Shown here: positions 57,392 through 64,000 of the stretch, piece by piece | Numbering within the stretch: the first letter of the stretch is position 1 | Layout: the number at the start of each line of letters is the position of its first letter | Source: Hydrogenophaga sp. RAC07 | GTDB lineage: Bacteria > Pseudomonadota > Gammaproteobacteria > Burkholderiales > Burkholderiaceae_C | Assembly (NCBI RefSeq): GCF_001713375.1 | Contig: NZ_CP016449.1 | Location: 4,383,501-4,447,500 of the forward strand | Direction of reading: 5' to 3' | DNA: 64,000 bases | The notes under the pieces: generated by a model | Seen by the model: only the letters and a program-made list of their open reading frames with translations | Database searches by the model: none | What the model was told of the DNA's origin: nothing | Made by a program: the position numbers and the translations under genes

Positions 57392-58735
57392 TCAGGAAGG
57401 AAGGGAGGTTTGGGGGGTGAGGCCGGCGCGTTGCTCGGGCCGGATCACGAGCGCGTAGAGCGCACCGCCGGCCAGCAGCTTGAGCACACAGGGCAGCAGG
57501 CAATAGGCGATGGTCAGGGTTTGCAGCGCGGCCGGGTCGCGCGCGCCGGGCTCGTAGCCGAACAGCGCCAGCAGCGGCAAGGCCAGGCCGGCGGCCAGGG
57601 CCAGGTTGAGCTTGGTGGCGAAGCTCCACCAGCCGAAGTAGGCGCCCTCGCGCTGGCCACGTTCGCCAAGCTGGCCAATGAGGCCGGCGAGCATGGCGCT
57701 GGGCAGGGTGAGGTCGGTGCCCAGGGCAATGCCCGAGAGCGCGCAGACGACGAGGAAGGGCATCACATCGCCCGCGCCCAGGGTGGCGGCCCAGATGAAC
57801 ACCGCCACCCCCAGCGCCATGCCCAGCAGCCAGGTGCGTGCCAGGCCGATGCGCGCGACCAGCCGCACCCACAGCGGGATGGACAGCGCCGCGCACAGAA
57901 AGTAGGTGGCCAGAAACGCGGGCTCCACCGAGGGCGAGGCCTGCAGGCGGTCCTGCACGAAGAACAGCACCAGCGTGGCGGGCACAGCGCTGGCGGTGCC
58001 GTTGATCACGAACACGGCGAGCAGGCGCAGAAACGCGGGTTGACGCAAAGGCGATGGGCCCAGGCTCATGGCGGGTCCGGTGGTCTTCAGGGCGATGGGT
58101 GTGGCCGATCGGCTCCAGGCCCACCAGCCCAGCGTGAGCAACACGGCGAAGGTGGAGACGGTGGCGCCGAGACCCAGCGTGGCGGGCAGCACGGCAGCGA
58201 TCAGCACGCCCAGCAGCGACAAGCCTTCGCGCCACGCCACCACGCGGCTGCGTTGCGCCTCGTTGCCACCCAGGCGCGCGCCCCAGGACTGGTGAGCCAC
58301 TGCGACCACGCTGTAGGCGGTGTAGGTGATGGCCATCAGCAACCCGGCCCAGGCCAGCAACACCGTGGTGCCGGCTTCACGCACGCCGGCGGGTGGAAAC
58401 AGCAGGCCCCACAGGCCGAGCGCGAGCACCACGGCGGACACCGCGGAGGCGCCGAGCACGGCCGCGATCGAGCGCGCAAAGAGGCGGTCGCACCAGCGGC
58501 CGATGATGGGATCGAGCACCGCATCCACCAGCCGCGCGGCCAGCAACACCAGACCCAGCAAGGCCAGCGGCGCACCGAATTCACGCGCGTAGTGGTTGGG
58601 CAGGATCACGTACAGCGGCAGCGCCACAAACGCCAGCGGCAGGCCGAGCAGACCGTAGCTCAGGCCGCGGCGCCAGGCGCCCGCGCCCATGAAGTCGCTG
58701 GCTGGATCCAGCGGCGCGACCGCAGCGGTGTTCAT
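57392..58735 (-). CDS. MFS transporter of the GPH (MelB-like) type
   Basis: 447 residues, about 12 TM helices. N-terminal LSYGLLGLPLAFVALPLYVILPNHY and DAVLDPIIGRWCDR resemble the glycoside-pentoside-hexuronide cation symporters. In this operon the cargo may be a lipid or lipid precursor rather than a sugar, as MelB-fold lysolipid transporters are known; this is inference. Its ATG overlaps the chalcone-isomerase-like gene by 4 nt. Confidence 0.9.
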   Translation of the reverse strand: MNTAAVAPLDPASDFMGAGAWRRGLSYGLLGLPLAFVALPLYVILPNHYAREFGAPLALLGLVLLAARLVDAVLDPIIGRWCDRLFARSIAAVLGASAVSAVVLALGLWGLLFPPAGVREAGTTVLLAWAGLLMAITYTAYSVVAVAHQSWGARLGGNEAQRSRVVAWREGLSLLGVLIAAVLPATLGLGATVSTFAVLLTLGWWAWSRSATPIALKTTGPAMSLGPSPLRQPAFLRLLAVFVINGTASAVPATLVLFFVQDRLQASPSVEPAFLATYFLCAALSIPLWVRLVARIGLARTWLLGMALGVAVFIWAATLGAGDVMPFLVVCALSGIALGTDLTLPSAMLAGLIGQLGERGQREGAYFGWWSFATKLNLALAAGLALPLLALFGYEPGARDPAALQTLTIAYCLLPCVLKLLAGGALYALVIRPEQRAGLTPQTSLPS

Positions 58736-59292
58736 GGCGTGCGCGTCGCGCCGGCGATGTTCTGGATCAAGTTCTCGCGCATGCGCGGCTGCGAGGTTTT
58801 GGGTGACAGCCAGATGCCGAAGAACAGGCGGGAAAACGCATCGTCCGCCACCTCACCGAGCAGCCTGCCGTTCAAGTAGAAACGCGCACCGCTGCCGGGC
58901 ACATGCACACCGGTGATGCGGTCGCCGCGCTTCACGTCGGGAAACAGCTTGCTCATGGCCTGCGTCCAGCGCGTGGCCTGGGCGGGCTCGATGGTGGCCA
59001 GCCCTTTCATCTCGTCGATGGAGCGCTCGGCGATGTCCGCGCCCTTGAAGTCGCGCAGGTAGGCCAGCTCCAGACCGAAGCGCTGGTTCTCGAAGCGGCC
59101 GATGTCGAAGCCGGGCAACGCCCACAGGCTGGCGTCGTACACGTCGAAGCCCCAGTAGCGCAGGCGCGCTTTGCCCACGGTCGTCTTGTCCTGCAAGGCT
59201 GCGCTGAGCGTGGGCTCGGGCGCCTGTGCGCCCGCAGGAACGCTGGCCAGACAGCCAAGGGCCAATGCGAATGAAAGGGCAGCACGCTTCAT
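58732..59292 (-). CDS. Chalcone-isomerase-like exported protein
   Basis: 186 residues: signal peptide (to about 23, VPAGAQA) and a chalcone-isomerase-like domain (KARLRYWGFDVYDASLWALP, then LELAYLRDFKGADIAERSID, and PGSGARFYLNGRLLGEV). Bacterial members of this family in the periplasm have no proven chalcone substrate and may bind fatty acids, as plant FAP homologues do. It lies 10 nt behind the CFA-type gene. Confidence 0.9.
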   Translation of the reverse strand: MKRAALSFALALGCLASVPAGAQAPEPTLSAALQDKTTVGKARLRYWGFDVYDASLWALPGFDIGRFENQRFGLELAYLRDFKGADIAERSIDEMKGLATIEPAQATRWTQAMSKLFPDVKRGDRITGVHVPGSGARFYLNGRLLGEVADDAFSRLFFGIWLSPKTSQPRMRENLIQNIAGATRTP

Positions 59293-59302
59293 GGTGTGGC
59301 CC

Positions 59303-60532
59303 TCAAACCGGCTTGCGCAAGGTGTACTGGACCACGTCGGTGCTGCCCTGCTCGAACGCGGCTTCGCAGTACGCCAGGTAGAACTCCCAGATGCGCAGGA
59401 AACGCTGGTCGAAGCCGAGCTGCAGCACGCGTTCCTGCTCGTGCAGGAAACGCTCGCGCCAGATGGCCAGTGTGCGTGCGTAGTCCTGGCCGAATGCGAA
59501 TTCGTCCACCACTTCCAGACCGGCCTTGGCGGCCTGGGCGCGGAACTCGCGGGGGCACGGCAGGCAGCCGCCGGGGAACACGTACTGCTGGATGAAGTCG
59601 GTGCCCTTGATGTAGCGCTCGAAGTGTTCGTCGTCGATCACGATGCTCTGCACGCAGGCCTTGCCACCGGGTTTCAACAGGCGCGACACCGTCTGGAAGT
59701 AGGTCGGCCAGTACTCCCGGCCCACGGCTTCGACCATCTCGATCGAGCAGATCGCGTCGAACGGGGCGTCGGAGATGTCGCGGTAGTCCTGCAGGCGCAG
59801 GTCGGCCCGGTCGGCGCGGCCGAGGCGCTGCATGCGCTCGTTGGCAAATTCCAGTTGTTCGGTGGACAGCGTGACACCGGTGACGTGCGCGTCGAACTCG
59901 GTGGTGGCCTTTTCGGCCAGCGCGCCCCAGCCGCAGCCGATCTCCAGCACGCGGTCACCCGGCTTCACATCGGTCATGCGCAGCGCGCGGCGCACCTTGG
60001 CGTGTTGCGCGGCTTCCATGGCCTGGTCGGGGGTTTCGAACCACGCCGACGAGTAGTTCATCGTGTCGTCCAGCCACAGGCCGTAGAACGCGTTGCCCAG
60101 GTCGTAGTGGGCGTGGATGTTCTTGCGGCTGTTGGTCTTGCTGTTGCGATTGAGCAGGTGCTTGACGCGGTAGGCGAAACGTCCAAGCCACGAACCGTAG
60201 ATCACGTCTTCCACTTCGCGTCGGTTGGCCACCATCAGCGAGAGCAGCGCGGGCAGGTTCGATGTGGTCCAGTCGCCGGCAATGTAGGTTTCGGCAAAGC
60301 CGATGTCGCCCGACTTGAGCGAGGCAGAGCAGACGTTCCAGTTGTTGAGCTTCATGCTCGCGTGCTGGCCCTCGACCTGGCCGAAGCGCTGCACCGAGCC
60401 GTCGGGCAATTGCAGTGTGAGGCTGCCGTGCACCAGGCGCTGGAGCAGTTGCAGTGTGGTGCGGGCGGCGGCGGGGGCGTTGCGCGGCAGCGAAAAACCG
60501 GCGGGGCTGGTGGAGGCGGTGGAGCTGTTCAT
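59303..60532 (-). CDS. Cyclopropane-fatty-acid-synthase-type phospholipid methyltransferase
   Basis: 409 residues. A N-terminal lipid-binding region (MKLNNWNVCSASLKSGDIGF, AETYIAGDW) is followed by a SAM-binding Rossmann fold (HYDLGNAFYGLWLDDTMNYS, VLEIGCGWGALAEKA, GVTLSTEQLEFANERM). The family adds a methylene or methyl group to unsaturated acyl chains of membrane phospholipids. Whether it makes cyclopropane or methylated (furan-precursor) lipids cannot be decided here. Its ATG overlaps the DUF1365 stop by 4 nt. Confidence 0.93.
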   Translation of the reverse strand: MNSSTASTSPAGFSLPRNAPAAARTTLQLLQRLVHGSLTLQLPDGSVQRFGQVEGQHASMKLNNWNVCSASLKSGDIGFAETYIAGDWTTSNLPALLSLMVANRREVEDVIYGSWLGRFAYRVKHLLNRNSKTNSRKNIHAHYDLGNAFYGLWLDDTMNYSSAWFETPDQAMEAAQHAKVRRALRMTDVKPGDRVLEIGCGWGALAEKATTEFDAHVTGVTLSTEQLEFANERMQRLGRADRADLRLQDYRDISDAPFDAICSIEMVEAVGREYWPTYFQTVSRLLKPGGKACVQSIVIDDEHFERYIKGTDFIQQYVFPGGCLPCPREFRAQAAKAGLEVVDEFAFGQDYARTLAIWRERFLHEQERVLQLGFDQRFLRIWEFYLAYCEAAFEQGSTDVVQYTLRKPV

Positions 60533-61353
60533 GGGTGGCTGTGTTCGGCGTTCACGGGAGAGGCCGGCAAGGAGGCGGCGGTGACAAAGTCGCCCGGGGC
60601 GGGCGGCTGGCGGAAAAAGGGCGCGCGTTTGATCCACAGGCGCACGGCCTGCCAGTGGATGCGGGCCATGACACCGAAGGTCATGGCGGGGTAGGACCAC
60701 AACGCGCGGCGCAGGCTGCGCGCGTTCAGCGGCTGCAGTTCACCACTCACGCTGGTGTTGAGCAGGGGCTCGCTGTCGGCGTCGCCGCTCAAGTCGTCGA
60801 AATAGTCGATGCGCGCCACGGTGCGCGGCGTGGCGCCATCGGCACGCATGAAGACAAAGCGGTAACGCCCGCGCACCGGGCAGAACGGCGACACGTGGAA
60901 CACCTTGCTCGCTTCGGTCGGCTGGCCGTAGTGCGGCGCGTCGAGCAGGTAGCAGTGGCGCTCGCCGAAGGTGTTGTTCACCTCGGCCAGCACCGCGCGC
61001 AGCGTGCCGTCCAGGCGGTGGCAGTACCAGAAGCTCACCGGTTTGAAGGTGTAGCCCAGCACGCGCGGGTAGGTGTGCAGCCACACCTCGCCAGCTGCGT
61101 CATCAATGCCGTGTTGGTTCAGCAAGTCGTCGAGCCACTGCAGGCTGTCGGCGCGGCCGTCGCCGTGGTCGGCGTCGTTGAAGCTGAGCGCTGCGCGGCG
61201 GTTGCGTGCGAGCTCTCCAGGGCCGTGCAGGCGCAGGCTGCGCATGGGCAGCATCAGGAAATAGGTGGGGTAGGTGAAGGCGTTGCGCTGCGGGCGGTGG
61301 CGCGTGTGGCGCACCTGGCCGAAGCCGATCTGTGCGACCGATGGCGAACTCAC
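60529..61353 (-). CDS. DUF1365 family protein
   Basis: 274 residues, starting at a GTG that overlaps the upstream TGA (GTGA). The conserved blocks are IGFGQVRHTRHRPQRNAFTY, FWYCHRLDGTLRAVLAEVNN and KVFHVSPFCPVRGRYRFVF. The family (COG3496) is regularly sandwiched between a FAD oxidoreductase and a CFA-type methyltransferase, as here. Biochemical role unknown. An extended upstream reading would run into the FAD gene and has no family match. Confidence 0.92.
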   Translation of the reverse strand: MSSPSVAQIGFGQVRHTRHRPQRNAFTYPTYFLMLPMRSLRLHGPGELARNRRAALSFNDADHGDGRADSLQWLDDLLNQHGIDDAAGEVWLHTYPRVLGYTFKPVSFWYCHRLDGTLRAVLAEVNNTFGERHCYLLDAPHYGQPTEASKVFHVSPFCPVRGRYRFVFMRADGATPRTVARIDYFDDLSGDADSEPLLNTSVSGELQPLNARSLRRALWSYPAMTFGVMARIHWQAVRLWIKRAPFFRQPPAPGDFVTAASLPASPVNAEHSHP

Positions 61354-62762
61354 GCAAACACTCCAGGCAGGGCCGCGCGCTGGGCTTGTTCCCGCTGGGT
61401 CGTGGGCACCAGTTGGTGTGCATCGATCAGCGAGCGTGCCGCGTGCAGACCCGACTTCAAGCCGTCTTCGTGGAAGCCGTAGCCGGTCCACGCGCCCGCA
61501 AAGTACGTGTTGAGCTTGCCCTGCATGGCGGGCACGCGGGCTTGCGCGCGGATGGCGGCCAGGTCGAACACCGGGTGGTCGTAGGCGTACTCGCCCACCA
61601 CATGTTTCGCTGCGATCTCGCGCTGCGGGTTGAGCGACACCACCACCGGCTGCGCCACCGGCAGCGGCTGCAAACGGTTGAGCAGGTAGTGCAGGCAGAC
61701 CTGGGCCGATTCCACGCCTCGGCTCGGCGCGCGCTCGTAGTTCCAGGCGGCCCAGGCGAGTTCGCTCCTGGGCAGCACCGAGCTGTCGGTGTGCAGCACC
61801 GCGAGGTTGGGCTGGTAACGGATGGCGCCGAGCACCTCGCGTTCATCCGCCGAAGCCTGACCACCGAGCAGGCGCAAGGCCTGGTCGCTGTGGCAGGCCA
61901 GCACGATGGCGTCAAAGCGCTCGACGTGGCCTTCGGTGACCACGCGCACGCCCTGGCCATCGCGCAGCACTTGCTGCACGGGGGTGTTCAGGCGCTTGTC
62001 GGCGATGTTGTCGGTGATCTTCTGCACGTACTGGCGCGCGCCGCCTTCCACCGTGTACCACTGCGGGCGGTTGGTCACCTGGATCAGGCCGTGGTTGTGG
62101 CAGAAGCGGACCATGGTGGCCACCGGGAAGGCCAGCATCTGGTCGGTCGGGCAGCTCCAGATGCAACCCATCATGGGCAGGAAGTACCAGTCGCGGAATT
62201 CGTCGGAGAAGCGTTGCGCCTTGAGAAAGTCACCCAGCGGTTGCAACAGCGGGCTGTTCTCGCGCAGGTCTTCGCCCTGCTCGGCCAGCTTCGTGGTGAC
62301 GCGGTTGAAGCGCACGATGTCCGCCAGCATGCGCAGGAAGCGCGGGTTGACCAGGTTGCGGCGCTGGGCGAACACGGTGGAGAGGTTGCAGCCGCTCCAC
62401 TCCAGCGGCCCACCGCCCGGCGCGGCACCCGGTGCCTGCACCGAAAACGACATGTCGGACTTGGCAATGGGCACACCGAGTTGCGCAAACAAGGCCAGCA
62501 GGTTGGGGTAGGTGCGTTCGTTGAGCACCAGAAAACCGGTGTCCACACCAAAGGTGGTGGCCACGCCTTGCGCGTTCGGCAAGGTCATGTCGACCGTGTG
62601 CGTGTGGCCGCCGAAGTAGTCGCCCGCTTCAAAGAGCGTGATGTCGGCCAGGCCCTGCAGGGCGTGGGCGGCGGCCAGGCCCGAGATGCCGGAGCCGACG
62701 ATGGCCACGCGTGGTGTGCGGTTGGCGCTGAGGTGCGGGGTGCTGGGGAGGTCCGTGAACAT
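61350..62762 (-). CDS. NAD(P)/FAD-dependent oxidoreductase (amine-oxidase/desaturase-like, COG2907)
   Basis: 470 residues. The N-terminal dinucleotide-binding motif is VAIVGSGISGLAAAHAL, followed by LFEAGDYFGGHTHT and a C-terminal FAD-contacting TYFAGAWTGYGFHEDGLKSG. It resembles flavin amine oxidases and carotenoid/fatty-acid desaturase-like enzymes. As first gene of the operon it probably prepares or oxidises the acyl chain acted on by the methyltransferase; this is inferred. ATG 62762; leader region 62763-63080. Confidence 0.92.
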   Translation of the reverse strand: MFTDLPSTPHLSANRTPRVAIVGSGISGLAAAHALQGLADITLFEAGDYFGGHTHTVDMTLPNAQGVATTFGVDTGFLVLNERTYPNLLALFAQLGVPIAKSDMSFSVQAPGAAPGGGPLEWSGCNLSTVFAQRRNLVNPRFLRMLADIVRFNRVTTKLAEQGEDLRENSPLLQPLGDFLKAQRFSDEFRDWYFLPMMGCIWSCPTDQMLAFPVATMVRFCHNHGLIQVTNRPQWYTVEGGARQYVQKITDNIADKRLNTPVQQVLRDGQGVRVVTEGHVERFDAIVLACHSDQALRLLGGQASADEREVLGAIRYQPNLAVLHTDSSVLPRSELAWAAWNYERAPSRGVESAQVCLHYLLNRLQPLPVAQPVVVSLNPQREIAAKHVVGEYAYDHPVFDLAAIRAQARVPAMQGKLNTYFAGAWTGYGFHEDGLKSGLHAARSLIDAHQLVPTTQREQAQRAALPGVFA

Positions 62763-63080
62763 CGTCGGACCTCAGTGGGAGCCAGCGGTGCTGGTCGGGA
62801 TACAAAAGCCTGCGAAGCGCCCCGAAACGAACAAGGGAGGGAGGGAGGAGGAGGAGAAGCGCCTCGGGATTTCAGCCCGATCACAAGGACCGGACAGGCT
62901 TCGCAGTGCAAAAACAAATTCGGGGGCCGGCGTTGAAACCGGCCCGACCACTGAGAGAAAAACACGCTCGAAAAAGTTCCGGACGGGTGCTCGGGGGCTG
63001 GGATTCCGGTCGGACAGGGGGGTGTGCATGGGGATCAAAGTGGTCAAAATAGACTAAACGGTTTTATTGTGACTGATCAG
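62763..63080. other. 318-bp non-coding leader/promoter region of the FAD-DUF1365-CFA operon
   Basis: I see no gene here. It holds an ECF-type promoter candidate (62952-62980), a purine-rich tract with GGGAGGGAGGGAGG (62835-62848, then AGG repeats to 62854) on the plus strand, and at its far end a palindrome at the gpx stop (63069-63084). The mRNA leader of the operon would be about 185 nt and pyrimidine-rich. Confidence 0.7.
62952..62980 (-). promoter_or_regulatory. Candidate ECF sigma-type promoter for the eight-gene operon
   Basis: On the minus strand GGAACTT (62980-62974) is followed after 17 nt by TCTCA (62956-62952). GGAACTT is the -35 consensus of RpoE-type ECF sigmas; the -10 is a partial match (TCTGA/TCTAA expected). 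It would place the 5' end about 185 nt upstream of ATG 62762. Confidence 0.45.
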
Positions 63081-63084
63081 TCAC
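63069..63084. repeat. 16-bp perfect palindrome GTGACTGATCAGTCAC
   Basis: A perfect palindrome that overlaps the last codon region of the glutathione peroxidase gene and lies in AT-rich sequence upstream of the FAD operon. No T-run follows on the minus strand, so it is not an intrinsic terminator; an operator is more likely. The binding protein is unknown. Confidence 0.6.
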
Positions 63085-63707
63085 GATTTGGTCGACAGAA
63101 ATCGTTCGATATCCTTCACAAATGAAGGGTTTTTCGGATCGAGGGTGCTCGGGTAGCTGCGCACGGTCTGCCCGTCGCGCCCGATCAGGTACTTGTGGAA
63201 GTTCCATTGCGGGGTCTCGCCGGTCTTTTGAGCGAGCTGTTTGTAGAGTGGGTTGGCCTCGCGACCGACCACGCTGGACTTGCTGAACATCGGGAATTTC
63301 ACGCCGAAGGTGTTTTCGCAAAAGTCGGCAATCGCCTGGTTGTTGCCCGGTTCCTGGCGGCCGAAGTCGTTGGCCGGGAAGCCCAGCACCACCAGGCCTC
63401 GCGACTTGTATTGGGCATACAGCGCCTCCAGGCCTTCGTACTGGCCGGTGAAACCGCAGAAGCTGGCGGTGTTGACCACCAGCACCACCTGCCCGCTGTA
63501 CTGGCACAACGACTGGTGCTTTTCGTCCTGCAAACGATCGAACCGGTGCTGCAGCAGCGCCGGGCAGGCGGCGGTGGCTGCGGTGACCGCGGAACCAGGC
63601 GCCTGCGCCTGCACCGCCGGACCCAGCAGCGCGCTGCCGACAACCACGCAGCCGGCGGCCCATCGGGTGAAACCACGGTGATTGCCGTGGACAAGCGCTG
63701 ACTTCAT
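63081..63707 (-). CDS. Exported glutathione peroxidase
   Basis: 208 residues: an N-terminal signal peptide (to about 35, AVQAQA) and a thioredoxin-fold glutathione peroxidase domain with the active-site Cys in VNTASFCGFTGQYEGL, the conserved GFPANDFGRQEPG (Gln, Asn) and WNFHKYLIGRDG (Trp). The Sec residue of animal enzymes is Cys. Export is unusual for the family and suggests peroxide or lipid-hydroperoxide reduction in the periplasm. Located between the lipid operon and the divergent MerR-type regulator. Confidence 0.92.
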   Translation of the reverse strand: MKSALVHGNHRGFTRWAAGCVVVGSALLGPAVQAQAPGSAVTAATAACPALLQHRFDRLQDEKHQSLCQYSGQVVLVVNTASFCGFTGQYEGLEALYAQYKSRGLVVLGFPANDFGRQEPGNNQAIADFCENTFGVKFPMFSKSSVVGREANPLYKQLAQKTGETPQWNFHKYLIGRDGQTVRSYPSTLDPKNPSFVKDIERFLSTKS

Positions 63708-63750
63708 GACAAGAACTCCATAATCTGGTGAAACATTGGATTATTTGTCC

Positions 63751-64000
63751 ATGACAAGCTCAAGCTCCGAAACCCCTGCCGGGCACACCATCGCCGACGT
63801 CGAACGCGACACCGGTCTGTCCAAAGACACGCTGCGGGTGTGGGAGCGGCGCTATGGTTTTCCCATGCCCGCGCGCGACGCCTTGGGCGAGCGGCAGTAC
63901 GACAACGAACAGCTGATCCGCCTGCGCCACATCCGCCGCCTCATCGACGCAGGCCACCGGCCCGGGGGCGTGGTGGCCTTGCCGCTGGCCGAACTCGTTG
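63751..64000 (+). CDS. MerR-family regulator, LitR/CarH-like, partial (C-terminus beyond window)
   Basis: The first 83 residues are visible. They form a MerR HTH: IADVERDTGLSKDTLRVWER, RYGFPMPARDALGERQYDNE, LIRLRHIRRLIDAGHRPGGV. LRVWERRYGFP with two-part DNA recognition is typical of B12-binding light-sensing LitR/CarH proteins and of MlrA. The cobalamin domain, if any, lies outside the window. It is divergent from gpx with a 43-bp gap; an inverted repeat TTGTC-CAT-GACAA (63745-63757) overlaps its ATG and may be its own operator. Confidence 0.82.
   Translation, partial: MTSSSSETPAGHTIADVERDTGLSKDTLRVWERRYGFPMPARDALGERQYDNEQLIRLRHIRRLIDAGHRPGGVVALPLAELV

Noticed and set aside
63001..63050. 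RpoE-ChrR (ECF11) promoter TGATCC upstream of the FAD operon
   Set aside because: TGATCC is present on the minus strand, but no TAAGA-like -10 follows at about 18 bp. The GGAACTT candidate downstream fits better.

Overview
The window is a GC-rich bacterial chromosome segment. RecA, LptD, the TopB-SWIB fusion, the TctD/TctE-type two-component pair and the DUF3717-DUF1289 protein all read as Burkholderiales, most likely Comamonadaceae (Hydrogenophaga-like). The genus is an inference from protein style, not a measurement. I see no rRNA, tRNA, insertion sequence, prophage or CRISPR array. Coding density is very high, and both edges cut genes (a YidB/DUF937 gene on the left, a MerR-type regulator on the right).

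Layout. 0-9.3 kb: MFS transporter, rsmE and amgK (minus), then the outer-membrane biogenesis and ribosome run lptD-surA-rsmA (plus), closing on a bidirectional terminator shared with an exported barnase-like RNase and its barstar inhibitor. 9.5-16.3 kb (minus): maeB, bfr and a murU-pepP-MOSC-pfkB run; MurU is the partner of AmgK in cell-wall sugar recycling, here about 12 kb away. 16.5-21.3 kb: tkt-gap, then a TetR regulator with an apparently leaderless, self-repressed promoter driving an alpha/beta hydrolase. 21.3-29.2 kb: exported S8 protease with a GlyGly-CTERM-like tail, SPOR protein, birA, a SET-domain protein, and a divergent topB carrying an H1-like Lys/Ala linker and a SWIB domain. 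29.2-38.7 kb: two-component system, MarR, LexA-controlled recA-recX, MFS, argC, sucCD.

38.9-45.7 kb (plus) is a signalling operon: CHASE2-Ser/Thr kinase, PP2C phosphatase, tandem-FHA protein, a second CHASE2 protein that looks like an adenylate cyclase whose catalytic core has been lost, and an overlapping class-II cyclic-nucleotide phosphodiesterase. 45.7-49.1 kb is a type IV pilin cassette (sigma-54 promoter, pilin, PglL-type oligosaccharyltransferase, TfpZ-type accessory protein); its last two genes are visibly AT-richer than their surroundings. 49-55.5 kb holds moaC, an M48 protease, a holin-like membrane protein, terC under a yybP-ykoY manganese riboswitch, a DUF3717-DUF1289 protein, purB and a GST.

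55.5-64 kb (minus) is one eight-gene, overlap-linked operon (FAD oxidoreductase, DUF1365, CFA-type methyltransferase, chalcone-isomerase-like, GPH-type MFS, DUF3833 lipoprotein, SDR, NTF2-like). An exported glutathione peroxidase and a divergent MerR-type (LitR/CarH-like) regulator sit next to it. The set suggests membrane-lipid remodelling under photo-oxidative stress. The most novel-looking content is the SET/TopB-SWIB pair, the decayed CHASE2 cyclase coupled to a phosphodiesterase, and this lipid operon.
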